NCBI RefSeq assembly: GCF_019679435.2
Contig: NZ_CP139781.1
Coordinates: forward strand, 62,001 to 126,000
Length of the DNA: 64,000 nucleotides
Direction of reading: 5' to 3'
From: Actomonas aquatica
GTDB lineage: Bacteria; Verrucomicrobiota; Verrucomicrobiia; Opitutales; Opitutaceae
The notes under the pieces are model-generated. The model ran no database searches, was not told where the DNA came from, and worked only from the letters and a program-made list of their open reading frames with translations. A program made the translations under genes and the position numbers. Within the stretch, counting starts at the first letter, position 1. Each line of letters begins with the position of its first letter. Shown piece after piece: positions 8,407-16,044 of the stretch.

Positions 8407-9471
8407 ATGCCCGTTCCTCAAACTGCTCTCGCCGCGCCTCTCCAGGTCGGCGCCTTCAATCTGCCCAACCGTGTGGTTATGGCTCCGCTCACGCGTTGCC
8501 GCGCCGCCCCCGGTCGGGTGCCCGCCGACTTGGCGGCCACCTATTATGAGCAACGGGCTTCGGCCGGCCTCATTCTGACCGAAGCCACCTCGGTTACTCC
8601 GATGGGCGTCGGTTATCCGGACACGCCGGGCATTTGGAACGATGCGCAGACGGAAGCGTGGAAGAAGATCACGGCGGCCGTGCATGCGCGCGGTGGTCGC
8701 ATCGTCCTGCAGCTCTGGCATGTCGGCCGCATCTCCGATCCGCATTACCTCGAGGGCGCCCAACCGGTCGCGCCCTCGGCGATTCGTCCGGAAGGCCACG
8801 TGAGTGGGATCCGTCCGATGAAACCCTACGAGGTGCCGCGGGCGCTGGAGCGCTCCGAAATTCCCGAGGTGGTGCAAGCCTATCGTGACGGTGCGGCGCG
8901 GGCGAAGGCCGCTGGTTTTGACGGTGTCGAAATCCACGGTGCCAACGGCTACCTCGTCGATCAGTTCCTCGCCGATGGCTCCAACCAACGCACCGACGAC
9001 TACGGCGGCTCCGTTGAGAACCGCGCCCGCTTCCTCCTCGAGGTGACGGATGCGGTGGTCGACGTCTGGGGCGCCGATCGTGTCGGCGTGCATCTCAGCC
9101 CGGGAGGCGCGTATAATGGCATGAGCGACTCCAACCCGGCCGAAACCTACGTGCACGCGGCCCGGGAACTCGGTCGTCGCGGTTTGGCGTTTATTTTCCT
9201 GCGCGAGACCCTCGACGGTCCGCGCCTCGCGCCGGCGATGAAGGAGGCCTTCGGTGGTCCGGTGATCCTCAACGACTCGATCGATCCCGACCAAGGTGCC
9301 GGTCTCGTCGAATCGGGTGAAGCCGATGCGGTGTCCTGGGGACGCCTCTACATCGCCAACCCCGATCTCGCCGAGCGCCTCATCGAAGGCGCGCCCCTCA
9401 CCGAGCCGAATCCCGACACCTTTTACGGTGGTGGTGCCGAGGGTTATACCGATTATCCGTTCCGCAGCTGA
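8407..9471 (+). CDS. nemA: Old Yellow Enzyme family NADH:flavin oxidoreductase (NemA-like)
   Basis: The 354-residue FMN TIM-barrel enzyme shows NRVVMAPLTRCRA at the N-terminus, QLWHVGR, the family signature VEIHGANGYLVDQFL (about residues 177-191, with the substrate-binding His/Asn pair) and WGRLYIANPDLAER near the end. Family members reduce alpha,beta-unsaturated carbonyls, maleimides and nitro-esters with NAD(P)H. Its position between thioredoxin and a nitroreductase and downstream of a NemR-like regulator supports an electrophile-detoxification role. The symbol rests on this resemblance and the substrate is not determined. Confidence 0.85.
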   Translation: MPVPQTALAAPLQVGAFNLPNRVVMAPLTRCRAAPGRVPADLAATYYEQRASAGLILTEATSVTPMGVGYPDTPGIWNDAQTEAWKKITAAVHARGGRIVLQLWHVGRISDPHYLEGAQPVAPSAIRPEGHVSGIRPMKPYEVPRALERSEIPEVVQAYRDGAARAKAAGFDGVEIHGANGYLVDQFLADGSNQRTDDYGGSVENRARFLLEVTDAVVDVWGADRVGVHLSPGGAYNGMSDSNPAETYVHAARELGRRGLAFIFLRETLDGPRLAPAMKEAFGGPVILNDSIDPDQGAGLVESGEADAVSWGRLYIANPDLAERLIEGAPLTEPNPDTFYGGGAEGYTDYPFRS

Positions 9472-9516
9472 CCCTGTGCTCAGTCTTTCCGTATCCAGCA
9501 ACCAACGACACCGAAC

Positions 9517-10167
9517 ATGAATCCGATTACCAAGGAAACCCTCCTCGACGCCCTCAAGTGGCGTTACGCCACCAAGCAGTTTGATCCGGCCAAAAAGATC
9601 GACGACGCCACCTGGGCCGCTCTCGAAGAAACACTCGTCCTCGCGCCCTCGTCCTACGGTCTGCAGCCGTGGAAGTTCATCGTGGTGGAAGACCCGGCCA
9701 TCAAGGCGCAGCTCGTGCCGGCGTCCTACGGCCAGACCCAAGCGGCCGACGCCTCCCACTTTGTGGTCTTTACCGTGCGCCGCGGTCTCGACGACGCTCA
9801 CCTCGATCACTTCATCGAGCGCACGGCCGAAATCCGCGGCATCACCCCCGACGATCTGGCGGGGTTCCGCAAGGTCATCGCCGGTTCCTTGGCGGGTGCG
9901 CGCCAAGCGGGTTTCCTGGATGCCTGGCAGGAGCACCAGATCTACATCGCGCTCGGTCAGCTCATGACCGCCGCCGCGCTGCTCGGCATCGACACCTGCC
10001 CGATGGAGGGCATCGACAAGGCGAAGTTTGACGAGATTCTCGGCCTCACCGGCACCGACTACGCCACGGGCGTGGCCTGCGCGGTGGGCTACCGTTCGGC
10101 CGACGATAAATACGCCGCGGTGCCGAAGGTGCGCTTCCCGGCCGTCGAAGTGATCGAGCGCCGGTAA
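9517..10167 (+). CDS. NAD(P)H-dependent nitroreductase family protein
   Basis: The 216-residue protein has the FMN nitroreductase fold. LKWRYATKQFDP is the N-terminal FMN-binding Arg region, LAPSSYGLQPWKFIVVED the central motif, and IALGQLMTAAALLGIDTCPMEG the C-terminal one. It resembles NfsB/YdgI-type oxygen-insensitive nitroreductases that act as dimers in the cytoplasm. It ends the run trx, OYE, nitroreductase, with 45 bp after the OYE stop. A long hairpin downstream may end the transcript. Confidence 0.85.
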   Translation: MNPITKETLLDALKWRYATKQFDPAKKIDDATWAALEETLVLAPSSYGLQPWKFIVVEDPAIKAQLVPASYGQTQAADASHFVVFTVRRGLDDAHLDHFIERTAEIRGITPDDLAGFRKVIAGSLAGARQAGFLDAWQEHQIYIALGQLMTAAALLGIDTCPMEGIDKAKFDEILGLTGTDYATGVACAVGYRSADDKYAAVPKVRFPAVEVIERR

Positions 10168-10193
10168 CGGTCCGGTTAACAATCTTCATACCC

Positions 10194-10246
10194 TGCGTCG
10201 AAGGCATGGCGAAGCTTTGACTTCGCCCATCTTCGGCGCAGGTTTT
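10194..10246 (+). terminator. Long imperfect hairpin between the nitroreductase and phoX-like genes
   Basis: Two arms of about 20 bases (10194-10214 and 10221-10240) are imperfect inverse repeats around the core GGCGAAG-CTTTGA-CTTCGCC, followed by GGTTTT. This could be a rho-independent terminator for the trx-OYE-nitroreductase unit. It ends only 10 bases before the GTG start of the next gene, so it could also shape that gene's leader. The T-run is short, hence moderate confidence. Confidence 0.45.
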
Positions 10247-10250
10247 CGGC

Positions 10251-11636
10251 GTGAAATCACGTCGAGCGTTTATCCGTAGTGCGGGTCTTTATTCCGCGGC
10301 CTTTCTGGGGCTGCGCGCGTTGGTCAACAGTCCGCTCAGAGCGGCGTTGGAAGGCGCGGGCTCGGTGGCCGGTTTTGGTCCGCTGCAGGATAGCCCGGAT
10401 GGCCTGATGCGCGTGGCGGAAGGTTTCCGCTACACCGCCTTTTCGTTCCACGGTGACGAGATGGACGACGGGCTGCTCGTTCCGGGCAAACACGACGGCA
10501 TGGCCGCTTTTGCCGGTCCAGACGGCACCACGCTGCTGGTGCGCAACCACGAGATCGAGAGCGCGTGGCTCGACGTAAGTCCCTATGGTGAGGGCAACCA
10601 TCGCTTCGATCGCGTGGACGCCTCGCGCGTTTACGACAAAGGCCATGGGCGTCTGCCGTGTATTGGCGGCACCACGACGCTGGTTTTCGATACGAAGACC
10701 CAGACCCTGAAGGGCCACCACCTGTCGCTAGCCGGCACGCAACGCAACTGCGCCGGCGGTCCGACCCCGTGGGGCACCTGGGTGACCTGCGAGGAAGTGA
10801 ATGGCGAACGCGAGCCCGACGAGGAGGAGTGGCACGGCTACAATTTTGAAGTGAAACCCTCGGCCAAGCCGGGCCTGGTCGAGCCCGTGCCGCTGCGCGC
10901 GATGGGTCGCTTCCGCCACGAGGCGATCGCGGTCGATCCGACCTCCGGTGCGATTTACGAGACGGAAGACCTCGGCGACGGTTTGCTCTATCGTTTCCTG
11001 CCGAAGGAGCCGGGCAACCTCGCGGCCGGTGGACGGCTGCAGGCGCTGGTGGTCACCGGTATGAACCAAGCGGATACACGCAACTGGCCGGGCACGCCGG
11101 GCTTCCCGATCGGCCAGCCGCTGGCGGTGGAATGGCTCGATTTGGAGAATGTCGACAGTCCGGTGCTCGACCTGCGCCACCGCGGTCGCGCGGCGGGCGC
11201 GGCGGTGTTTGCCCGTGGCGAAGGTGCGTGGTGGGGCGACGGCGCGGGCTATTTCGCCATGACCAACGGTGGTCAGAACACCATGGGCCAGATCTTTAAA
11301 TACGTGCCGAGTCCCTACGAAGGCACCGAACAGGAGAAAACGCAGCCCGGCACGCTCGAGCTTTTCGCCGAACCCAACGACACGGGGCTCTTGGCCAACT
11401 GCGACAACCTCACGGTGGCGCCGTGGGGCGACCTGATTGTGTGTGAAGACACCAGCGGCGTGTGCCGCGTGGTGGGCATCACGCCGGCCGGCGAATATTA
11501 CGTCGTCGCACAGAACCCAACCGTGGGCCACGAACTGGCCGGCGCGTGTTTTTCGCCGGATGGTTCCACCTTGTTCGTGAACGTGCAAAACCCCGGTTAC
11601 ACCGTGGCGATCACGGGCCCCTGGCCGACGCGATAG
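10251..11636 (+). CDS. PhoX-family (DUF839) exported phosphatase-like protein
   Basis: The 461-residue protein starts at GTG 10251 and has a twin-arginine type leader (SRRAFIRSAGLYSAAFLGLRA). The body carries PhoX-like motifs: TTLLVRNHEIES, CAGGPTPWGTWVTCEE near residue 165, GRFRHEAIAVDP and the C-terminal CDNLTVAPWGDLIVCEDTSG followed by ELAGACFSPDGSTLFVNVQ. PhoX proteins are Tat-exported calcium/iron phosphatases with a beta-propeller fold. Alkaline phosphatase activity is likely from the family but not certain. The gene converges on rluE, whose stop lies 1 bp away. Confidence 0.82.
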   Translation: MKSRRAFIRSAGLYSAAFLGLRALVNSPLRAALEGAGSVAGFGPLQDSPDGLMRVAEGFRYTAFSFHGDEMDDGLLVPGKHDGMAAFAGPDGTTLLVRNHEIESAWLDVSPYGEGNHRFDRVDASRVYDKGHGRLPCIGGTTTLVFDTKTQTLKGHHLSLAGTQRNCAGGPTPWGTWVTCEEVNGEREPDEEEWHGYNFEVKPSAKPGLVEPVPLRAMGRFRHEAIAVDPTSGAIYETEDLGDGLLYRFLPKEPGNLAAGGRLQALVVTGMNQADTRNWPGTPGFPIGQPLAVEWLDLENVDSPVLDLRHRGRAAGAAVFARGEGAWWGDGAGYFAMTNGGQNTMGQIFKYVPSPYEGTEQEKTQPGTLELFAEPNDTGLLANCDNLTVAPWGDLIVCEDTSGVCRVVGITPAGEYYVVAQNPTVGHELAGACFSPDGSTLFVNVQNPGYTVAITGPWPTR

Positions 11637-11637
11637 C

Positions 11638-12210
11638 TCAGGCGAACACCAGCCGACGTTCGGCGTCGTTCAGCCCGCGCCACTCGCCCGGCTGGAGCGC
11701 GAGTTTAGCCAGTTCGAGCTGACCGATGGTGGCGCGGTGCAGGCGCAGGGTGGGGTGATCCACCGCGGCGGTCATGCGGCGCACCTGACGGTTTTTGCCC
11801 TCGGTGAGCACGAGCGAGATCCAAGCATCCGGCACATTTTTGCGATAGCGCACCGGCGGATCGCGCGGGGGCAGCGTCGGGGCCGGATCCAATAAACGCG
11901 CTTCACAAGGCGCGGTGTGATGACCGCGGATGTTCACCCCGGCGGCCAACTGACGCAGCGCGGCGGCATCGGGAATCCGTTCCACCTGTGCCCAATATTC
12001 GCGTCGATGACCGCGCTTGGGATCGAGCAAGCGGGTGTTGAGGCCGGGTTCGTCGCTGAGCAGCAGCAGGCCCTCCGAGTCCGCATCGAGCCGACCCAAT
12101 GGATAGACCCGACTCGGCAGGCCAAAGTCCGCCAGGGTGCTCCACCGCGAACCGGGTTCGGGCGTAAACTGGGAAAGCACCCCGTAGGGTTTGTAGAGGG
12201 CGATGAGCAC
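11638..12210 (-). CDS. RluE/RsuA-family rRNA pseudouridine synthase
   Basis: This protein of about 190 residues begins VLIALYKPYGVLSQF and carries the catalytic-Asp motif GRLDADSEGLLLL, then LTEGKNRQVRRMTAAV, both diagnostic of RsuA/RluB/RluE/RluF enzymes. It lacks an N-terminal S4 domain, as RluE does (E. coli RluE modifies 23S rRNA U2457). GTG 12210 was chosen because no ATG precedes the conserved start and the longer frame to 12390 would overlap the divergent oxidoreductase gene. Target specificity is inferred only from its architecture. Confidence 0.82.
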   Translation of the reverse strand: MLIALYKPYGVLSQFTPEPGSRWSTLADFGLPSRVYPLGRLDADSEGLLLLSDEPGLNTRLLDPKRGHRREYWAQVERIPDAAALRQLAAGVNIRGHHTAPCEARLLDPAPTLPPRDPPVRYRKNVPDAWISLVLTEGKNRQVRRMTAAVDHPTLRLHRATIGQLELAKLALQPGEWRGLNDAERRLVFA

Positions 12211-12276
12211 GGTCGCAGCAAAGGGAACCGGCCTGCGGGTTTGCGAGATCGAACAAGTGTGACCACTGGTGTGGGC

Positions 12277-13266
12277 ATGCGAGCTGCGCTGTTTCCTTCC
12301 GTAAACGAACTCCAAGTGGGCGAAGTCGCCGATCCCGCGCCGAAAGCGGGCGAGGTTGTGGTCGAGCTCAAGGCGGCTGCCCTCAATCACCGCGATCTGT
12401 GGATCAAGCTGGGCAAATATGCCGGACTCAAATGGCCGATCATTCCGGGCTCGGACGGTGCCGGCGTGGTGGTTTCGGGCGGCGAGGAGGTCGGCTTTCG
12501 TCCCGGCGATGAGGTGATCCTTTGTCCGAGTCTAAATTGGGGCGACAGCCCGGCGGCGCAGGCCAAGTCCTTTGAGATTTTGGGCCTGCCACGCGACGGC
12601 ACGCTTGCTCAACAAATCGCCATTCCCGCCGCGCAACTCGCGGCGAAACCCGCGCACCTCTCCTTTGAGGAAGCGGCGGCCTTGCCCTTGGCCGGACTCA
12701 CCGCCTACCGCGCCCTGTTTTCACGGGCGCACCTGCAGGCGGGCGAGCGGGTCTTGATCAACGGCATCGGTGGCGGCGTGGCTCTGTTTGCCCTGCAGTT
12801 TGCGGTGGCGGACGGCGCGGAGGTGTGGGTGACCTCGAGCAGCAACGATAAGATTGCCCAAGCCAAGGCGCTGGGCGCGAAGGGCGGCTTCAACTACAAT
12901 GACGAAACCTGGCCGAAGGCGGCGGAGCTGGAGGCCGGGGCCTTCGATGTGATTGTCGACAGCGCCGGCGGCGCGGGATTTGGAAACTTGGTCGACGCCG
13001 CCGCGCCGGGTGGTCGCATTGTGTTTTTCGGCGCCACCTGCGGCGACCCTGACACGCTGCCGATGCGCAAGGTGTTTTGGAAACAGCTCTCGCTGCTAGG
13101 CACCACGATGGGCAGTCCCGACGACTGGCAGGCGATGCTGGCCTTTGTCACCGAGCATCAAATCAAACCGCAAGTGAGCGCGACCTTCCCGCTCGGCGAC
13201 GCCGCGGCGGCGTTTGATCTGATGGAAAAGGGCGGCCAGTTTGGAAAGATCGTCGTCTTGCCGTAA
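12277..13266 (+). CDS. Zinc-type medium-chain dehydrogenase / quinone oxidoreductase-like protein
   Basis: The roughly 329-residue protein has the MDR fold. Residues 1-120 form the GroES-like domain (ALNHRDLWIKLGKYAG, IPGSDGAGVV) and residues 130-290 the Rossmann domain with AGERVLINGIGGGVALFALQF. The usual structural-zinc cysteine cluster of alcohol dehydrogenases is not evident, which fits YogA/quinone-reductase-like members. ATG 12277 was chosen because it directly precedes MRAALFP; a GTG lies two codons earlier. The gene is divergent from rluE with 66 bp between starts. The substrate is unknown. Confidence 0.8.
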   Translation: MRAALFPSVNELQVGEVADPAPKAGEVVVELKAAALNHRDLWIKLGKYAGLKWPIIPGSDGAGVVVSGGEEVGFRPGDEVILCPSLNWGDSPAAQAKSFEILGLPRDGTLAQQIAIPAAQLAAKPAHLSFEEAAALPLAGLTAYRALFSRAHLQAGERVLINGIGGGVALFALQFAVADGAEVWVTSSSNDKIAQAKALGAKGGFNYNDETWPKAAELEAGAFDVIVDSAGGAGFGNLVDAAAPGGRIVFFGATCGDPDTLPMRKVFWKQLSLLGTTMGSPDDWQAMLAFVTEHQIKPQVSATFPLGDAAAAFDLMEKGGQFGKIVVLP

Positions 13267-13299
13267 GGGGCCGAACGGCGTTTGTTGGGACTCGTTACC

Positions 13300-13692
13300 A
13301 TGCTGTTCCAAAAGAAATCCTCCGCCCCACTTTCGCTCCCGCAATCGGAACGCGAAGCCATCGTCGATCTTCTGCACCTGTGCCTCTACGCTGATTCACA
13401 CATCAGTCTGAAGGAAGGTCAGTTCATTGCCGATGTCGTCGACGTGATCGGCTGGGATGCCAATTTGTCTTTCCCGGTTTATGAGTCGCGGTCGATCGCC
13501 GCGGCCCGAGTCGCACGAGGTGGTGGTAAGGAAAAGCAGGATTTTCTGAGTTTTGCCGCCGAGCGCCTCCAGTCTCCCGAGGGCCGTTTGCTCGCTGTGG
13601 AGTTGTGCCGTGATCTTGCCGCCGCTGATGGAACCGTGCAGCGGGAAGCCACGGTGATCGGCGAGATCGTGAAGGCGCTGGACGCACGCTGA
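13300..13692 (+). CDS. TerB-like helical protein
   Basis: The 130-residue, all-alpha protein has REAIVDLLHLCLYADSHISLKEGQFIADVVDVIGW at the start and LCRDLAAADGTVQREATVIGEIVKAL at the end. These acidic (A)ADG/D turns resemble the metal-binding loops of the tellurite-resistance TerB/DjlA-N family. ATG 13300 was preferred to the in-frame TTG at 13282. No other ter genes are nearby, so tellurite resistance itself is not claimed. It is followed by a cluster of REP elements. Confidence 0.65.
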   Translation: MLFQKKSSAPLSLPQSEREAIVDLLHLCLYADSHISLKEGQFIADVVDVIGWDANLSFPVYESRSIAAARVARGGGKEKQDFLSFAAERLQSPEGRLLAVELCRDLAAADGTVQREATVIGEIVKALDAR

Positions 13693-13739
13693 ACATCGAC
13701 GAGCTTCGGCGACAGCGGCGGAGACCGAGAGGCAACGGA

Positions 13740-13862
13740 GCGCGACCAAGGTCGCAGCCTACAGTGCGCGTCCGAACCCTCACTGTAGGCCGCGAGCTCG
13801 CTCGCGCTGCGTATGATGGCGGCGGAGAGGCACCGTGGAGAGGCCGACACGGCCGCTGCTAC
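13740..13862. repeat. GTAG-footed REP cluster (inverted doublet plus single copy)
   Basis: Three GC-rich hairpins lie in the gap before the EamA gene. One ends in CTAC at 13759-13762 (minus orientation, 13740-13762). One begins GTAG at 13785 (13785-13807, stem GCGAG...CTCGC). A third, minus-oriented, covers 13841-13862. The first two face each other (CTACAGTG...CACTGTAG), which is a REPIN-like doublet. A GTAG foot plus imperfect palindrome is the hallmark of REP sequences mobilised by RAYT transposases. No RAYT gene is in the window. Confidence 0.7.
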
Positions 13863-13864
13863 AC

Positions 13865-14728
13865 TCAGACGCGTTTTTGTCCGACCACCAGCCAGGTGCC
13901 GGCGAGCATGATGGCGCAGCCTAGCAACATGCCGCTGGTGATGCGTTCGTGGAGTAGCAGGAAGCCCCACAGCATGCCGAAGACCGGGATCACGAAGGTG
14001 ACCGTCGTGACGCGGGTCGGTCCGATGTCGGCGATGAGCCGGTAGAAGATCAAGTAAGCGACCGCGCTCGAAAGCACGGCGAGCACCAGCAGGGCACCGA
14101 TCACGGTGAGCGACGGGACCGCGGTGGGCGGCGCGAACGGCAGGCCGAGCAGCAACACCGGCGCGACCATGAGTTGGCTGAAGGCGGCGTTGCCCTGCGG
14201 CGGCAGATGCGGGGCGCGCCGTTTGAGGTAGATGCCGTTGAGCGCGTAACAACAGGGCGCGATCAGGGTGATGCCAATGGCTCCGAGCACGACCGGCGTG
14301 AGCGCAACGTTGCCGAGTTTGTTGGCCAGAGTGACGCCGGTGATGCCGAGGAAGACGCCTAATCCGCGGCGCAGGTCAAAGGCTTCCCCGAGCCAAATGG
14401 CGGCGAAGAGCGCGCCGAACAGCGGGGTGGTGGCGTTGAGGATGGAGAGCAGCGACGCGGGCAACCACAGCGCGCCGATCGCGTAGCAGATGAAGGGGAT
14501 GCCGCTGCCGAGCAGGCCGACTTTCAGGTAGCTCCACTTGTAGTCGGCCCAGCGCGCATCGAAGCGGATGGCGCGCAGGTAGAACACCAGCACGAGGCCG
14601 GCGATGCCTACGCGCCCCGCGGCGGTCAGCACCGGTCCGAGGACGGGCGCGCAAATGCGGATGAACACGAAGGACGCGCCCCAGATTGCGCTGAGGAGCG
14701 TAAATCGAATCCAATCCTGTGTTCTCAT
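13865..14728 (-). CDS. EamA/DMT-family transporter
   Basis: The 287-residue protein has ten hydrophobic segments in two EamA repeats: FTLLSAIWGASFVFIR at the N-terminus, SILNATTPLFGALFAAIWLGE closing the first repeat, and VTTVTFVIPVFGMLWGFLLLHE in the second. Family members export amino acids or other metabolites. Its ATG overlaps the stop of ada (ATGA, 14725-14728), so it is probably translated with ada. A functional link to alkylation repair is not known; the coupling may be incidental. Confidence 0.82.
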   Translation of the reverse strand: MRTQDWIRFTLLSAIWGASFVFIRICAPVLGPVLTAAGRVGIAGLVLVFYLRAIRFDARWADYKWSYLKVGLLGSGIPFICYAIGALWLPASLLSILNATTPLFGALFAAIWLGEAFDLRRGLGVFLGITGVTLANKLGNVALTPVVLGAIGITLIAPCCYALNGIYLKRRAPHLPPQGNAAFSQLMVAPVLLLGLPFAPPTAVPSLTVIGALLVLAVLSSAVAYLIFYRLIADIGPTRVTTVTFVIPVFGMLWGFLLLHERITSGMLLGCAIMLAGTWLVVGQKRV

Positions 14729-15831
14729 GCCGGAGCAGAAACGGCCAAACGGCGCTCGTGGTCGAGCAGCCATTGTTTGCGCCAAAGGCCACCGCCGTAG
14801 CCGGTCAGTTTGCCGTCGGCTGCAATCACGCGGTGGCAGGGAATGATGATGGAGATGTAGTTCATGCCGTTGGCGCGGCCGACGGCGCGCGACGCGCCCG
14901 GGCGACCGAGGGCGCTGGCCATCTGACTGTAGCTCTGCGTCTCGGCCGGACCGATGGTGCGCAGGTGCGCCCAAGCGACCTGTTCGAAGGGCGTGCCGGT
15001 GGGCGCGAGCGGCAGGTCGAAGGTGGTGCGGCGACCGGCGAAGTATTCAGCGAGTTGGGACGCGGCAGCGGTGAGTGTCGGATGCGAACCGGGCACGACG
15101 GTGACTTTGAGGCGTTCGCGCAGGGTGATGAGTTTGCGTTCGAGTCCGCGGCGGTCGACGAAGTCGAGCACGTGCAGCCCCTCGTCGTCGGCCAGCGCGA
15201 GCATGCGGCCGAGTGGAGTGGTGAAGCGTTCGGCGAAGAGCACGCGTCGCGTGGCGGCGGCATCGCGGGGGGCGGCGCCGAATAGACGGCGGACGGCCTC
15301 GCGGAAGCCACTGGCCGATTCGAAGCCTTGGGCAAACTGGGCCTCGGTCACGTTGCCGTGGTGACCAACCTCGCGCAGGGCGAGGCCCATGCGCCGGGCG
15401 CGGGCGTAGGCTTGGAAAGTCATGCCGTAGTAGCGGCGAAACTGGCGGCGAGCGGTGGACGGATCGATGCCGCGGGCGGCGAGTTCCTTTTCGGTGATGC
15501 GGCCGGTGGGGTCGGCTTCGACGGCTTCGCGCAATTGGATGACGAGAGGCGGTGGGGGCAGCTCGCGATCGATGGGTTTGCAGAGTTTGCAGGGACGGAA
15601 TCCGGCGTGCAGAGCTTCGGACGGGTTGGCGTAGAATGAGATATTCTCCGGCTTGGGTTTGCGGGCCCCGCAGGTGGGTCGGCAGAAGATGCCGGTGGTG
15701 TGCACGCCGACGAGGAAGATGCCCTCCGCCGCGGAGTCGCGGGCGTAGAACGCGCGCATCATGGCGTCGCGGGAAGGCAGGGCGGATTCGGTCGGCGGAG
15801 GCATCGGCGCAGGCGCGAGGTGGTAGCTCAT
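14725..15831 (-). CDS. ada: Bifunctional alkylation-response activator / methylated-DNA-cysteine methyltransferase Ada
   Basis: The 368-residue protein has the full three-part Ada layout. Residues about 20-90 form the zinc module with C50, C54, C81 and C84 (same spacing as E. coli C38/C42/C69/C72, with C38 the methylphosphotriester acceptor). Residues about 100-190 form an AraC-type DNA-binding domain. The C-terminal O6-alkylguanine transferase domain carries the IIIPCHRVI active site. It should repair O6-methylguanine and activate alkylation-response genes. ATG 15831 was chosen as the last start before MSYHLAPAPM; the frame upstream is implausible. Confidence 0.9.
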   Translation of the reverse strand: MSYHLAPAPMPPPTESALPSRDAMMRAFYARDSAAEGIFLVGVHTTGIFCRPTCGARKPKPENISFYANPSEALHAGFRPCKLCKPIDRELPPPPLVIQLREAVEADPTGRITEKELAARGIDPSTARRQFRRYYGMTFQAYARARRMGLALREVGHHGNVTEAQFAQGFESASGFREAVRRLFGAAPRDAAATRRVLFAERFTTPLGRMLALADDEGLHVLDFVDRRGLERKLITLRERLKVTVVPGSHPTLTAAASQLAEYFAGRRTTFDLPLAPTGTPFEQVAWAHLRTIGPAETQSYSQMASALGRPGASRAVGRANGMNYISIIIPCHRVIAADGKLTGYGGGLWRKQWLLDHERRLAVSAPA

Positions 15832-16044
15832 GGGGAGGAGCTTAGCAAATCGCCCGGCGCGCCCGCCGCCGATTTTCGGGCAGAGATATCTGTGGAGCTG
15901 GGGAACGCCATGAATTCTAACTGATAGACCCGGGACGACTGGTCGCGGGGCGGTGGGGCAAGTGTGATGGCGGTTGCCCCTCTGCCGTTGGCGCGGCCCC
16001 GTGTGTCGCGTCTGGACAGCGTGTTCACCCCCCACGATTTTGCC

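Noticed and set aside
7981-10182. A 733-codon minus-strand open frame opposite trx, OYE and nitroreductase
   Set aside because: The plus-strand frames have strong family motifs. The antisense frame has none and arises from codon bias.
13300-13692. Tellurite-resistance operon
   Set aside because: Only a TerB-like single gene is present; terC, terD or terZ homologues are absent.
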